A DNA stretch of 64,000 nt from Pseudanabaena sp. FACHB-2040 (GTDB lineage: Bacteria > Cyanobacteriota > Cyanobacteriia > Phormidesmidales > Phormidesmidaceae): NCBI RefSeq assembly GCF_014696715.1, contig NZ_JACJQO010000005.1, positions 1 through 64,000 of the forward strand, written 5' to 3'. The stretch's first letter is position 1. Every line of letters begins with the position of its first letter. Of the stretch, positions 17,060-25,774 are shown piece by piece. The notes beneath the pieces are model-generated. The model saw only the letters and a list, made by a program, of their open reading frames with translations, had not been told where the DNA came from and did no database searches. The position numbers and the translations under genes are program-made.

Positions 17060-17638
17060 ATGATTAGAATGCCGCGTCGTCAGGTAGATTTTGTGCCAGG
17101 ACACCACTACCATCTCTACAACCGTGGCAATAATCGTCAAAATATTTTCTTTGAACGAGAAAATTACCTGTATTTCTTGCAGCAGTTTCGACGCTACCTA
17201 GTCGAGGATACGTTGGATGTGTTGGCTTACTGCTTAATGCCAAACCACTACCATTTCTTGGTGCGGCTGCGATCGCAAACCCTATCGCAACAGATGCAAG
17301 CCTTTTCGCTGTCTTATACCAAAGCCATAAATCGCCGCTATGGACGTTGTGGCTCTCTATTCCAAGGCAGATTTCGCTCAATTCATGTGAATTGCGATCG
17401 CTATTTGCTCTACCTGTCTCGCTATATCCATCTAAACCCAGTAGCCGCAGGCTTTGTAGAAGCCCCTGAAGCGTGGGAATTTTCCAGTTATCGGGAGTAT
17501 GTGGAACTTCGCCAAGGAACGCTACCCAAGCTGAACCCCATTCGTCAGGATGTAGGTACTGCCGAGGATTACCAGGCTTTTGTCCTAGCAAATGCCGTAC
17601 GTCTGCCCAAGCTCAGCCACCTCATGCTCGATGAGTAA
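17060..17638 (+). CDS. rayT: REP-associated tyrosine transposase (RAYT)
   Basis: A 192-residue Y1 HUH-type protein of the REP-associated tyrosine transposase family. The features are PGHHYHLYNRGNNRQNIFF near residue 13-31, the metal-binding HUH motif in MPNHYHFLVRL near 60-69, and SRYIHLNPVAAGFV near 126-140, whose tyrosine is the likely nucleophile. Such enzymes nick single-stranded DNA at REP hairpins and are thought to spread REP elements. Perfect REP palindromes lie on both sides (16971-17003, 17653-17685), so the module looks complete. ATG 17060 or 17069 may be the start. Confidence 0.92.
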   Translation: MIRMPRRQVDFVPGHHYHLYNRGNNRQNIFFERENYLYFLQQFRRYLVEDTLDVLAYCLMPNHYHFLVRLRSQTLSQQMQAFSLSYTKAINRRYGRCGSLFQGRFRSIHVNCDRYLLYLSRYIHLNPVAAGFVEAPEAWEFSSYREYVELRQGTLPKLNPIRQDVGTAEDYQAFVLANAVRLPKLSHLMLDE

Positions 17639-17652
17639 TCGCGAGAACCCTG

Positions 17653-17685
17653 AGAAGCCCGGTTTCTTGAAGAAACCGGGCTTCT
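17653..17685 (-). repeat. REP palindrome downstream of the RAYT gene
   Basis: A perfect 33-base palindrome with central G, the reverse complement of the upstream copy. It may also act as a terminator between the RAYT gene and the convergent SLH gene ending at 17695. Confidence 0.9.
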
Positions 17686-17694
17686 CTCCCTAGC

Positions 17695-18744
17695 TTAGTA
17701 GCTGAGGCACCACAGGTCGCGTGCGATCGCAGCGGCAGCATAGCCACGCGTTGCCGGAGCATTGGGCGCAAACCGCGTCCCCTCACCATTCATCGGTTCC
17801 GCCGCGCGGCAGTTCTCCGACATCACAGCAATCTCCTTAGCCGCCCAGTGACCCCGCGTATCCGAAAACGCAAAGGTAGGCTCCAAATTCGAAGCATCCC
17901 GGCCATCCCAGCGCCGCAGCTCAACCAGGTAAACGTCCATCTTCAGCAGCAAAGACATCAGCTCAGCCCGCGTCACCGGCTGCTCAGGGCGAAAGCTGCC
18001 ATCTGAGTAGCCTTGAATCAACCCCAACCCTTTCAAATATTGAATGGCACGCGCACTCCGGCGATTTGCCGCCACATCCCTAAAGGGAGCCGTTCCCAGC
18101 TCGTTAGGCAGAGGGGGGAGCTGTGCCGTTGCCTCCATCGCCGCATCCGCAGGCGACAGCGGAACCAGCTGCATCGCCTGCACAATGGCAACGGCCAGCT
18201 CTTCCCGAGTGATGGGCCTGTTGGGGTAAAACCGATTTTCCTCCGGAGACTCAACCAAAATGCCCTGGCTCGTAACATTAGCAATTTCAGGAGCATAGCG
18301 GCCATCAATATCGGTGTATTGCGGCACCTCAGACGGGGTTTCCTGGCGGACTCCCTGGCCACTGGCATCCGTGCGATAAACCCAGCTCGCGCTCCCATCG
18401 GTAATAGTTACCCGCCAACCCGGCGTGATCGCCATGAGGCAGCTTTCTGCCGGGCCACCTAAGCCCAAGCAGCCATCTGACCACTCCATTGCGGTAGCGC
18501 TGACCACTTCAAGACTGTCTTGGGACCGATCCTGCTCCTCGGCAACCTGTTCAAGAATGCGAGCTTGCACACCTTCGGGCAAACGCTCGGCTTGGGCCAG
18601 AGAATCCTCAGCCATAGATGGCTCTGCAAAGACCGAAGACTGACTTGGGTTGACCGCCAAATTGCGAATGCTAAAGCCAGGTTGCACCGCCCCGCCCAGC
18701 ATTGCCACCGCAGCCGCAATCGAAACCAATGCTATTCGATACAT
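17695..18744 (-). CDS. S-layer-homology protein with a DGCLG module
   Basis: A 349-residue exported protein. The signal peptide is MYRIALVSIAAAVAMLGGA. A single DGCLG module lies at about 75-140 (MEWSDGCLGLGGPAESC, GWRVTITDG, VYRTDASG). At least two SLH domains follow, with FYPNRPITREELAVAIV and GYSDGSFRPEQPVTRAELMSLL, and a third weaker one with FSDTRGHWAAKEI near the end. SLH domains bind the cell wall, so it probably sits at the envelope. Start 18744 has AAGGAG upstream; the longer frame to 18879 lacks one. It shares its module with the protein at 450-1604. Confidence 0.85.
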   Translation of the reverse strand: MYRIALVSIAAAVAMLGGAVQPGFSIRNLAVNPSQSSVFAEPSMAEDSLAQAERLPEGVQARILEQVAEEQDRSQDSLEVVSATAMEWSDGCLGLGGPAESCLMAITPGWRVTITDGSASWVYRTDASGQGVRQETPSEVPQYTDIDGRYAPEIANVTSQGILVESPEENRFYPNRPITREELAVAIVQAMQLVPLSPADAAMEATAQLPPLPNELGTAPFRDVAANRRSARAIQYLKGLGLIQGYSDGSFRPEQPVTRAELMSLLLKMDVYLVELRRWDGRDASNLEPTFAFSDTRGHWAAKEIAVMSENCRAAEPMNGEGTRFAPNAPATRGYAAAAIARDLWCLSY

Positions 18745-19004
18745 GGGTAAACTCCTTCCACACAGTTCAATCGAGGATGTTGCCGCTTCCTCGAAACGCA
18801 AGGTTTGAAGTGATTTAGGGGAGATGCTCCAGAAGGGCTTCAGCCGCTGAAGAGACCATTTCGCATTGCCCCAGCACAAATCAAAAACCTTTTAGGCACA
18901 CCCCAATTCTCCCTGGCCGATAAAGCTCATTGCTGGTGGTTACGGGAACTGAAACAGGTTTCTAGTATCGGTTTTGGCAGTTTTCCTTCTCTTTCTCATT
19001 CTGC

Positions 19005-20528
19005 CTATCGCTGTTCCTCTTCTCTTACCTGTTCTGCCTGTCGCTGTTCTTCCCCGGCTCGTTCTTGTTTTCGGCCCACTTCCTCGCTAGCTTCAGAAAC
19101 AGATTCTGATGAATTTGGTTGCACCTCATTAGGTACCTCAGAAGGCCTAACCAATGGCTCTGGTAGGGGTGGCGGCTCAACTGGTAGAGCTGGGTCTACA
19201 GGGCTAGGAGGAGGGATAGGGGGAGTGGGCTCTTCAGGTGGGGGGGTGGGCTCTTCACTGGGCTGCTCGACCGCTGTTGGGTCGGTAGTGGTGTCAGGTT
19301 CGGTAACGGCTTCTGGTGTGGGTGTCGGTATGGGTGTGGGTGTAGGTATGGCCGTGGGCGTAGGTGTTAGCGTGGGCGTAGATGTCGGTCTGGGTGTTGG
19401 CGTGGGTGTGGGCGTAGGCGTGGGCATAGGTGTGGATGTAGATGGAGCGGTTTGATTGCGCCATTGTCCATACCCTACCCCCAGTACCAATGGGACCAAT
19501 ACGCTCATAGCAACCGCTCCAGGCAGCCACCAAGAAAAGCGCGATTTACCGTGTGGCTGCGGAGAGGTTGAGTTTCTTGTGCCTAGTTCAGAGACAGCGC
19601 GTGGGGCAGGCACCGTCGCATTCCCAAAAGATGCCGGAACTGTAGGCCGATACCCTGGCGCAACGACAACGGTGCGAACTTGGCTGAGGGGCGCAGACTC
19701 AACTCCAGAGTTATGAGAGGAAACGGGCAATAGCGCTAGCCAGTCTCTCACCTGCTGGGGCCGATCATGAGGCTCTACAGCCATACCTCGCATGACTGCG
19801 GCACTCACGCCTGGGCTCACCGCTGGCACAATCTCGTGGGGCAACCGTAGAGGAACCCGGTCCCGCAAAATAGCAGCAGTGGGAACTTGGGCAGTCAGCA
19901 AGGTATAAAGAGTAGCCGCAAGACCATAGACATCGGTGGCTGGTGAGCGCTGAGCTTGCTGGAGGTACTGCTCAATCGGGGCATAGCCCTCCGACACAAT
20001 GTGGGTATGGGTTTGGACAACGCCTGGGGTAAATTCTCTAGCAATGCCGAAGTCAATCAGCATGACCCGCTGAGTTTCGGGCTGCAAAATCAGGTTCTGA
20101 GGCTTGATATCCCGATGCAGTAAGCCCGCCCGGTGGATTGCCTCAGCAGCTTCGCCAACTTGACGAATGCAGGAAAGGGCATGGGCTTCGGGCAGCGGTC
20201 GATTGGGCTGAACCAGCGTGTCTAGGGTCTGGCCGGGAATATAGTCCATCACGATGTAGGGCAGGTCATCTTCTGTAAAGAAATCAACGACCCGCACAAT
20301 ATTCGGATGGAAGCACCTAGCTAGCCGTCTGGCTTCATCTTGAAACTGCCTCTGGTGCGCCAGAAATTGAGGCTCTTGGCGTAAAGCATCGTTGACAGTC
20401 TTAATGACAACGTCCTGCGTCAGCACATTGTTTCTAGCTTTGTAGGTGATACCAAAGCCACCACGGCCCAGCTCCTGGTCAATGGTGTACTTCCCCTGCT
20501 GCAGAGATTTACCGGTAAGAGAGCTCAT
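19005..20528 (-). CDS. serine/threonine protein kinase with Pro/Thr-rich tail
   Basis: A 507-residue Hanks-type kinase. Residues 12-270 carry the P-loop LGRGGFGITYKA, lysine in VVIKTV, catalytic loop HRDIKPQN and IDFGIARE (DFG). A transmembrane span WWLPGAVAMSVLVPLVLGVGYG lies at about 335-357. The outer part is a long PTPTPTP-type repeat, then Pro/Glu-rich sequence and a Glu/Gln/Arg-rich helical end. The kinase faces the cytoplasm, the low-complexity part probably the periplasm. The substrate is unknown; no two-component or phosphatase gene is adjacent. Confidence 0.9.
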   Translation of the reverse strand: MSSLTGKSLQQGKYTIDQELGRGGFGITYKARNNVLTQDVVIKTVNDALRQEPQFLAHQRQFQDEARRLARCFHPNIVRVVDFFTEDDLPYIVMDYIPGQTLDTLVQPNRPLPEAHALSCIRQVGEAAEAIHRAGLLHRDIKPQNLILQPETQRVMLIDFGIAREFTPGVVQTHTHIVSEGYAPIEQYLQQAQRSPATDVYGLAATLYTLLTAQVPTAAILRDRVPLRLPHEIVPAVSPGVSAAVMRGMAVEPHDRPQQVRDWLALLPVSSHNSGVESAPLSQVRTVVVAPGYRPTVPASFGNATVPAPRAVSELGTRNSTSPQPHGKSRFSWWLPGAVAMSVLVPLVLGVGYGQWRNQTAPSTSTPMPTPTPTPTPTPRPTSTPTLTPTPTAIPTPTPIPTPTPEAVTEPDTTTDPTAVEQPSEEPTPPPEEPTPPIPPPSPVDPALPVEPPPLPEPLVRPSEVPNEVQPNSSESVSEASEEVGRKQERAGEEQRQAEQVREEEQR

Positions 20529-21023
20529 AGATTACATCCCTCTTTAGTCGCGCTTGCTAGAGAATAGCGGAAATGTTGAAAATTCGTTAAAACCTATCGA
20601 GTTATTAACGGAAAAACCATCTTAACAGGGGTGAACCTACCCTTCCTTCAGAATGACTAAAGAGGGTTGTATAGAGCTAATTTCACGTTTTATGTTCCCT
20701 AATCGTGGGCCAAGATGGCTCTTCCTTCCAGTAGGGGGTTCTCTGTGCCACAAATGAGCGCCGTAGAGCGGGCACTGCTGAGAGAAAGTCCTACAATTTG
20801 CATTACACATTGAGAGCAATGCTTCACCAAGCATCAAATTAGTAGGCATTGGTTCAATCTTGGGAGGTAGAAAGTAAGGCTCAAGAGCAATGTCTACCTT
20901 ACCCTTCTACCCTAGAGGGTAGTGCCTACCCTAGCACTGTCTATTTAATCTAACGGCCGATATAGGCACCGCCATACAATGCAGCATTAGCATTAATTTT
21001 CAGCCGTAATTTAGATAGAGCAA
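20529..21023. other. intergenic stretch with short palindrome
   Basis: No supported gene. A 70-codon leftward frame (20637-20849) has a composition unlike its neighbours. CTACCCTAGAGGGTAG near 20907-20922 is a perfect 16-base palindrome in a run of TACCCT-like words. The promoters of the flanking divergent genes must lie here. Confidence 0.4.
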
Positions 21024-21350
21024 ATGACATCTCAATTAAACCGTGATCTAGAGCAACTTCAAACGAAAGAAGCCACACTGTTTGATCGCACCTTTCGAGA
21101 CAGTAAAGGCAACATCGTTATAGCGCAGATGCCAAACCTGCCAGTTCTGGTGGGGTTGACAGCAGCCTTTCTTCAATTCGTGCTCCCTACTGGCAACCTT
21201 CAGACAGCGGCAGCACTGGTTGCGTTCGGCGCTTTATTTACTTGGGCATGGCAAGAACTTTTTGAGGGAGTCAACTACTTCCGTCGAGCACTCGGCTTGA
21301 TTTCGTTAGTAGGCGTCATTGCGCTAGGATTTAGCTTCGTGGGAGTATAG
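21024..21350 (+). CDS. hypothetical two/three-span membrane protein
   Basis: A 108-residue protein. A charged N-terminus (residues 1-35) precedes hydrophobic segments at about 36-56, 60-77 and 86-107. The charged head has DRTFRDSKGNIVIAQMPNLP, which looks conserved, but I recognise no named family. It is probably an inner or thylakoid membrane protein. It stands alone. Confidence 0.6.
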   Translation: MTSQLNRDLEQLQTKEATLFDRTFRDSKGNIVIAQMPNLPVLVGLTAAFLQFVLPTGNLQTAAALVAFGALFTWAWQELFEGVNYFRRALGLISLVGVIALGFSFVGV

Positions 21351-21379
21351 ATTCCCCTGAAGAAAACTCACAAAAAATA

Positions 21380-21418
21380 GCTCAGCCCCGTAGTTGGGTT
21401 GAAACCTACGGGCTGAGC
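21380..21418 (-). terminator. terminator of the response-regulator gene
   Basis: GCTCAGCCC-GTAG pairs with CTAC-GGGCTGAGC with one bulged base and a 12-base loop. Read leftward it is followed by TATTTTTTG, which fits the leftward gene that ends at 21503 and not the rightward one. Confidence 0.7.
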
Positions 21419-21502
21419 CAAATAGAAATGGAGAGCCGATGTTGACAGCGGGAAGTTAGAGATGCGATCGCAACTCCACCTAGAGCTTTAAAGATAGTCG
21501 CC

Positions 21503-22279
21503 CTACCCTGCTGCCGCTAGGCCTTCTGCTTCTGCTACCCGCCACGCCTGCGGCGACACCTCATGCATCTGCCGAAACTGGCGGGTGAAGTAGCTTACGT
21601 CGCCATAGCCCACGGCATTAGCAATTTGATTCACCGGCTGGGCTGTTGTCGTTAGCAAAAGCCGCGCCTGTGCCATCCGCCTGTCAATAATCCACCGCTT
21701 CACCGTGCGGCCCGTCTCTGTCTGCACTAGGTTTGTTAAATAAGCTGCAGAATACCCCGCTGCCTGCGCCACATCCGTGAGGCTAATCGGCTGATGGTAA
21801 TGCGCCTCGATAAAGCGAAACACTGGGGCCAGCTTTGGACTGTCAGGAAAAATGCTGATAGCCGCTGCTGGGGTCAAATCCGACTTCTCACGGTACCAGC
21901 GCCTTAGAACCTCCTGCCGCTCCAGACGAGTTGTGACTGCCGAAAGAAACTGCTCCACCGTACAGGGTTTTGTGAGGTAGTCATCTGCCCCCAATGCCAT
22001 GCCCTGACGCAGATCAGCCATCGTTACCTTAGCTGTCAAAAAGATAAAGGGAATAGCTGCTGTTGCCACATCTTGGCGCAGTGTAGAGAGCACCTGATAG
22101 CCATCTAAATCCGGCATCATAATATCGCAAACAATCAAGTCAGGAAGCGTGCTTTGCGCCAGCTCAATACCCTCAATGCCGCTATCGGCCGCCAGCGCCG
22201 CAAACCCTTCAAAGGTTAAACAGCGAGAAAAAATCTCCCGCGTTTGGGTCTCATCTTCAATCACCAAAACTTGTTTCAT
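21503..22279 (-). CDS. response regulator with AraC-type DNA-binding domain
   Basis: A 258-residue protein. The receiver domain spans about 1-118: acidic pair ED near 8-9, phosphoacceptor Asp in DLIVCDIMMPDLDG, threonine in FLTAK and lysine in DDYLTKP. A linker is followed by an AraC/XylS double helix-turn-helix at about 155-250 (ISLTDVAQAAGYSAAYLTNLVQTETG, NQIANAVGYGDVSYFTRQFRQ). It is divergent from the PAS histidine kinase at 22560 with 280 bases between, so the two are the likely cognate pair. Its own terminator follows. Target genes are unknown. Confidence 0.9.
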   Translation of the reverse strand: MKQVLVIEDETQTREIFSRCLTFEGFAALAADSGIEGIELAQSTLPDLIVCDIMMPDLDGYQVLSTLRQDVATAAIPFIFLTAKVTMADLRQGMALGADDYLTKPCTVEQFLSAVTTRLERQEVLRRWYREKSDLTPAAAISIFPDSPKLAPVFRFIEAHYHQPISLTDVAQAAGYSAAYLTNLVQTETGRTVKRWIIDRRMAQARLLLTTTAQPVNQIANAVGYGDVSYFTRQFRQMHEVSPQAWRVAEAEGLAAAG

Positions 22280-22559
22280 GGGAAAATTCTCAGGCACACC
22301 AGCAGATAAACCACAGCAAAGAGACCGCCCCTTCCTAGGGCGTGGTTGCTGATTCTAAAGTTTTTTCCTACTTCCTTTGATAGGCTTTTTGGGGTAAGGT
22401 TTGTGGTGTAAGAGACTACAGTCTTCTTCTCAGCAGTTGCCTGCATTGCTCAAAAACTCATCTAGGCAAAGGCAGCTTTTCTCAGAAGAATTCATGCCGC
22501 TTCCTGTTGTCTGTTTTTCAAACATTCAAGCAATAGAGTTCTCTTAAGTCATTTTGGCT

Positions 22560-24293
22560 ATGCGGCAATACTACTGGTTGTCTCGCGACCTGTCTGAGGC
22601 ACTGCCCGCTCAACCCAGCGGATCAGGCAGTTATGGCAGCTTCGACTCGACTCTGATTTCGGTCAGCACCCTGCGGTCGGCTCTGGTACTCGAAAACGGC
22701 ACCCTACCCCAGCACAGCACCTACCAAGACCTAGCCAACTTTTTTCATGCCCATCCCAACGCCACTGGGGTTCTGGTAATCTTTGCCGATCCGTCCCTGG
22801 CTGCTCAGCCTATTGGCGTAATTTCGCGGCACCGCTTCTTGACCTGGCAGCTCCAGCAGCAGCGGTGGCTAGAGGCCCTAAGCTCACCCCTAGAAACCAT
22901 TCCTCTCTGGTGGCAAGAGACTCAAAGCTACCTGCTGATTGACCCACAAATGCCGCTGCAGGATGTCATTTCCCTAATCCTGGAGCGCAACCCCAGCAGC
23001 CTGCACGAGCCGTTGGTGCTGCGGGAACCAGAAGGGGCGAGCATAGTAGATACCAGCCGCCTGTTTGCTGCCTATACCCGTTTGGCCCGTTCAGAACAGG
23101 CTACTCTCACTGATCCGGATGTAGAAAATTTGCGGCGACAGCACCAGCTCATCCTCAACGCCATTGGGGAAGGGGTTTACGGCGTTGATTTACAGGGGCT
23201 CGCCACCTTCGTCAACCCGGCAGCCACCCAGATGATTGGCTGGGAAGCTGCGGAGCTAATCGGCCAGTCGATGCACAAGGTGCTGCACCACTCCCACCCC
23301 GACCGCAGCCCCTACCCCCGCGAGCAGTGCCCGATCTATGCCGCCTTTCAAGACGGCATTATTCACCGCGTTTCAGAAGAAGTCTTTTGGCGCAAAGACG
23401 GCACCAGCTTTCCGGTTGAATATCTCAGTACGCCCATGCGGGATGAGCAGGGCAACCTGATCGGGGCGGTGGTGACGTTTCGCGATATCACTCAGCGCAA
23501 GTGGGCCGAAGCGGTTTTGCAGCGCACCAATGAGGAGCTAGAGCAGCGGGTACGCGATCGCACTGTCGAACTGCGCCAGGCCAATGAGCAGCTCAAGGAA
23601 CTGAGTGAGTTGCGATCGCGCGTCGTCTCGATGGTCTGCCACGAGTTTCGCAACCCGCTCAACAACATCCTGCTGTCGGTATCGTCGATGGGCCGCTACA
23701 GCGACCAACTTACTCCTGATCAAAAAGAAAAATACCTGCTGGGCATCACCGACAACGTCGAGCGCATGACCCAAATGATCGACGCCATTTTGCTAATCGG
23801 CAAAGTCGAAACTAAAGGCATTGAGGTGCGACCCAGCTCCTTTGACCTAGTAGCTTTCTGCCGAGACTTAGCAGCAGAGCTAGAGCCCGAACCAGAGCAT
23901 CGCCGCATTCAGTTTGCCTGTCGCTCCAAGCAGTTGCCCGTCACTCTCGACAAGCAAATGCTGCGCTCCATCTTGACCAATATCCTATCCAACTCCATCC
24001 GCTACTCCCCTGCCCACAGCCCCATCCAGTTTCGGATCTCCAAGCGCAACCAGCACGCCACCTTTCAGATCAAAGACCAAGGCATCGGCATTCCCCCAGA
24101 AGACTTGCCCTATCTGTTTGAACCCTTTCACCGAGGCCGCAACGTCAGCAACATCGCCGGAACCGGCTTAGGGCTAAACATCGTTAAGCGATTCCTAGAC
24201 CTACAGCACGGCACCGTTAAGGTAGACAGCCAGGTCGGCAGCGGCACTACATTTACGATCACCCTACCCATTCATCAAGGAGTTGCTAGGTAG
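22560..24293 (+). CDS. PAS-domain sensor histidine kinase
   Basis: A 577-residue kinase. The N-terminal ~190 residues look like a degenerate CBS-type pair (LVLENGTLPQHSTYQDLANFF..., PIGVISRHRFL). A PAS domain spans about 195-315 with a short coiled coil after it. The H-box is MVCHEFRNPLNN near 365. The ATPase has the N box ILTNILSNSIRYSP, the G1 box KDQGIGIP and the G2 box GTGLGLNIVKRFLDL. No membrane span is seen, so it is probably cytoplasmic. It is divergent from the AraC-type response regulator. Its 3' end overlaps the convergent gene ending at 24275 by 19 bases. Confidence 0.9.
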   Translation: MRQYYWLSRDLSEALPAQPSGSGSYGSFDSTLISVSTLRSALVLENGTLPQHSTYQDLANFFHAHPNATGVLVIFADPSLAAQPIGVISRHRFLTWQLQQQRWLEALSSPLETIPLWWQETQSYLLIDPQMPLQDVISLILERNPSSLHEPLVLREPEGASIVDTSRLFAAYTRLARSEQATLTDPDVENLRRQHQLILNAIGEGVYGVDLQGLATFVNPAATQMIGWEAAELIGQSMHKVLHHSHPDRSPYPREQCPIYAAFQDGIIHRVSEEVFWRKDGTSFPVEYLSTPMRDEQGNLIGAVVTFRDITQRKWAEAVLQRTNEELEQRVRDRTVELRQANEQLKELSELRSRVVSMVCHEFRNPLNNILLSVSSMGRYSDQLTPDQKEKYLLGITDNVERMTQMIDAILLIGKVETKGIEVRPSSFDLVAFCRDLAAELEPEPEHRRIQFACRSKQLPVTLDKQMLRSILTNILSNSIRYSPAHSPIQFRISKRNQHATFQIKDQGIGIPPEDLPYLFEPFHRGRNVSNIAGTGLGLNIVKRFLDLQHGTVKVDSQVGSGTTFTITLPIHQGVAR

Positions 24294-25546
24294 GAGAAGC
24301 CCCCAAAGTTGGAAATAAGCGCAATGTTGGTGTGCTCTAGAGTCTCCACCAGCCAGGGCACTTCCTTGCAGTGCTTTTGCTCATGCAGATTAAACAGCAC
24401 CGAAAAACACCGCTCTAGCCAGGGCCTAGCCATGGAGCAAAACAGCACCACTCGCAGCAACAGCCCCACCGTTAGGGTATGGCCGATGTCGTTGAGCAGG
24501 TAGCGGAAGGTACGAAATTCCGGGCGTTTGTTTAGCGGTCGATCGACCACTAGGTAGTTCAAAATTTTCCGGCAGGTCTCTACCAAAATAAAGTCGTTGA
24601 GCCGCTGATCGTCAAAGTCCGACAGAGTATCGCGCAGGTAGGTGCGAAGCTGCCGCGTGAAGTGATTGTCGGCATACTTGGGTTCGATCGCGGCGATCGG
24701 CTGGATCAGGTATTCTACAAACTCGTCTTTAAAGTCGCGGAAAGAGCGAGTAGTTTTGCTGAAAGTCACAAACCAAGAGGCCCAGTCCTTTTGGGTGCGA
24801 TGACCATCAAACTTGCCCGTATAGTGGTTCAGGGCATCGCTAAGGGTGTGGTCGTTTAGCAACGTAGGGTTGACGACGCGCGCCTTACGAGAGTGGCCCT
24901 GAAGATTGCTCTGGTAGCGAATCAGGTTTAACCGCAGATCCTTTTCGGCTTTGCGGCGTAGGTCAAGGACGTTTTGCTTTTGCTCCTGGCTGCTGTCTTT
25001 GGTTAACAGGCTGTTGTCGTAGAGAAAAGGGTAGTGGCGAATGCGCTGCCCCAGCAGTTCTTCTTCTAAGGAAGGAGCCTGATCAGTAGTCTTAGGTTCC
25101 AGAAAGAACTGCTTCAGGCGACTTAGAGTAGCGTACTGGTCACTGGTGGTAAAGTCGCGCACCAGCGCCCGAATTTTTTTGCTCTCTAGCGAGTAGGGCA
25201 TCGCCTCAGGCAAATCTTCAAACACACTGATCAACTCTGGAATAGCCCAATGGTAGCGGGCCTCGGTATACCAAGGGTTGATCAGCGTGTAGCAGCAGCG
25301 GTTGAGCGTGTATTTGAACTGGCGATCGGCGTGAGAGCGCTGGGCTAGAGAAGTCAGTGCTGACCAAACTTCCGGATCAGGGTAGCCCAAAGCTTCGACA
25401 AACAGCTTACGAAACCGCGCGATTACCTGATCGGGCGGCTCTGATTGGCGAGACTCTTGCCAGTGCTGGTAGAGCACTTCCTCCAACTTGCTGGGAGGTG
25501 CACTGGTGTAATTGGACCAGGAATCAATCGAATCCCAGAGGCTCAT
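24275..25546 (-). CDS. conserved-looking hypothetical protein
   Basis: A 423-residue soluble protein, mostly helical, with many Trp, Tyr, Arg and Asp residues (HYPFLYDNSLLTKDSSQEQ, LRLNLIRYQSNLQGHSRK near 200-225). It lacks a signal peptide and has at most one hydrophobic stretch near 365-385. The text is clearly protein-like, but I recognise no named domain. It is convergent with the histidine kinase and alone on its strand. AGGA lies about ten bases before the start. Confidence 0.7.
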   Translation of the reverse strand: MSLWDSIDSWSNYTSAPPSKLEEVLYQHWQESRQSEPPDQVIARFRKLFVEALGYPDPEVWSALTSLAQRSHADRQFKYTLNRCCYTLINPWYTEARYHWAIPELISVFEDLPEAMPYSLESKKIRALVRDFTTSDQYATLSRLKQFFLEPKTTDQAPSLEEELLGQRIRHYPFLYDNSLLTKDSSQEQKQNVLDLRRKAEKDLRLNLIRYQSNLQGHSRKARVVNPTLLNDHTLSDALNHYTGKFDGHRTQKDWASWFVTFSKTTRSFRDFKDEFVEYLIQPIAAIEPKYADNHFTRQLRTYLRDTLSDFDDQRLNDFILVETCRKILNYLVVDRPLNKRPEFRTFRYLLNDIGHTLTVGLLLRVVLFCSMARPWLERCFSVLFNLHEQKHCKEVPWLVETLEHTNIALISNFGGFSYLATP

Positions 25547-25774
25547 GGCAATTTCCTGATTGAGTTGGCCTGACTAACTCCAAGCTGCCGAGAATGGTCT
25601 GCCCATCCTAAACACCTAAAACCCATAACCGCACAAGCGGTACGGGTAACTGGGTTAAAATGGATACTAAAAGGGAGGGAAGCCCTAGTAGTTAGCGCTT
25701 TAGGACACTTTTACAGGTGTCTACCCAATAATACTGGGAACTTCTCCAAAACTTTTTGTCAAAGGCTGACATTT

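Noticed and set aside
20637-20849. 70-codon leftward frame
   Set aside because: No motif, no ribosome site; the Cys/His/Pro-rich text resembles no neighbour.
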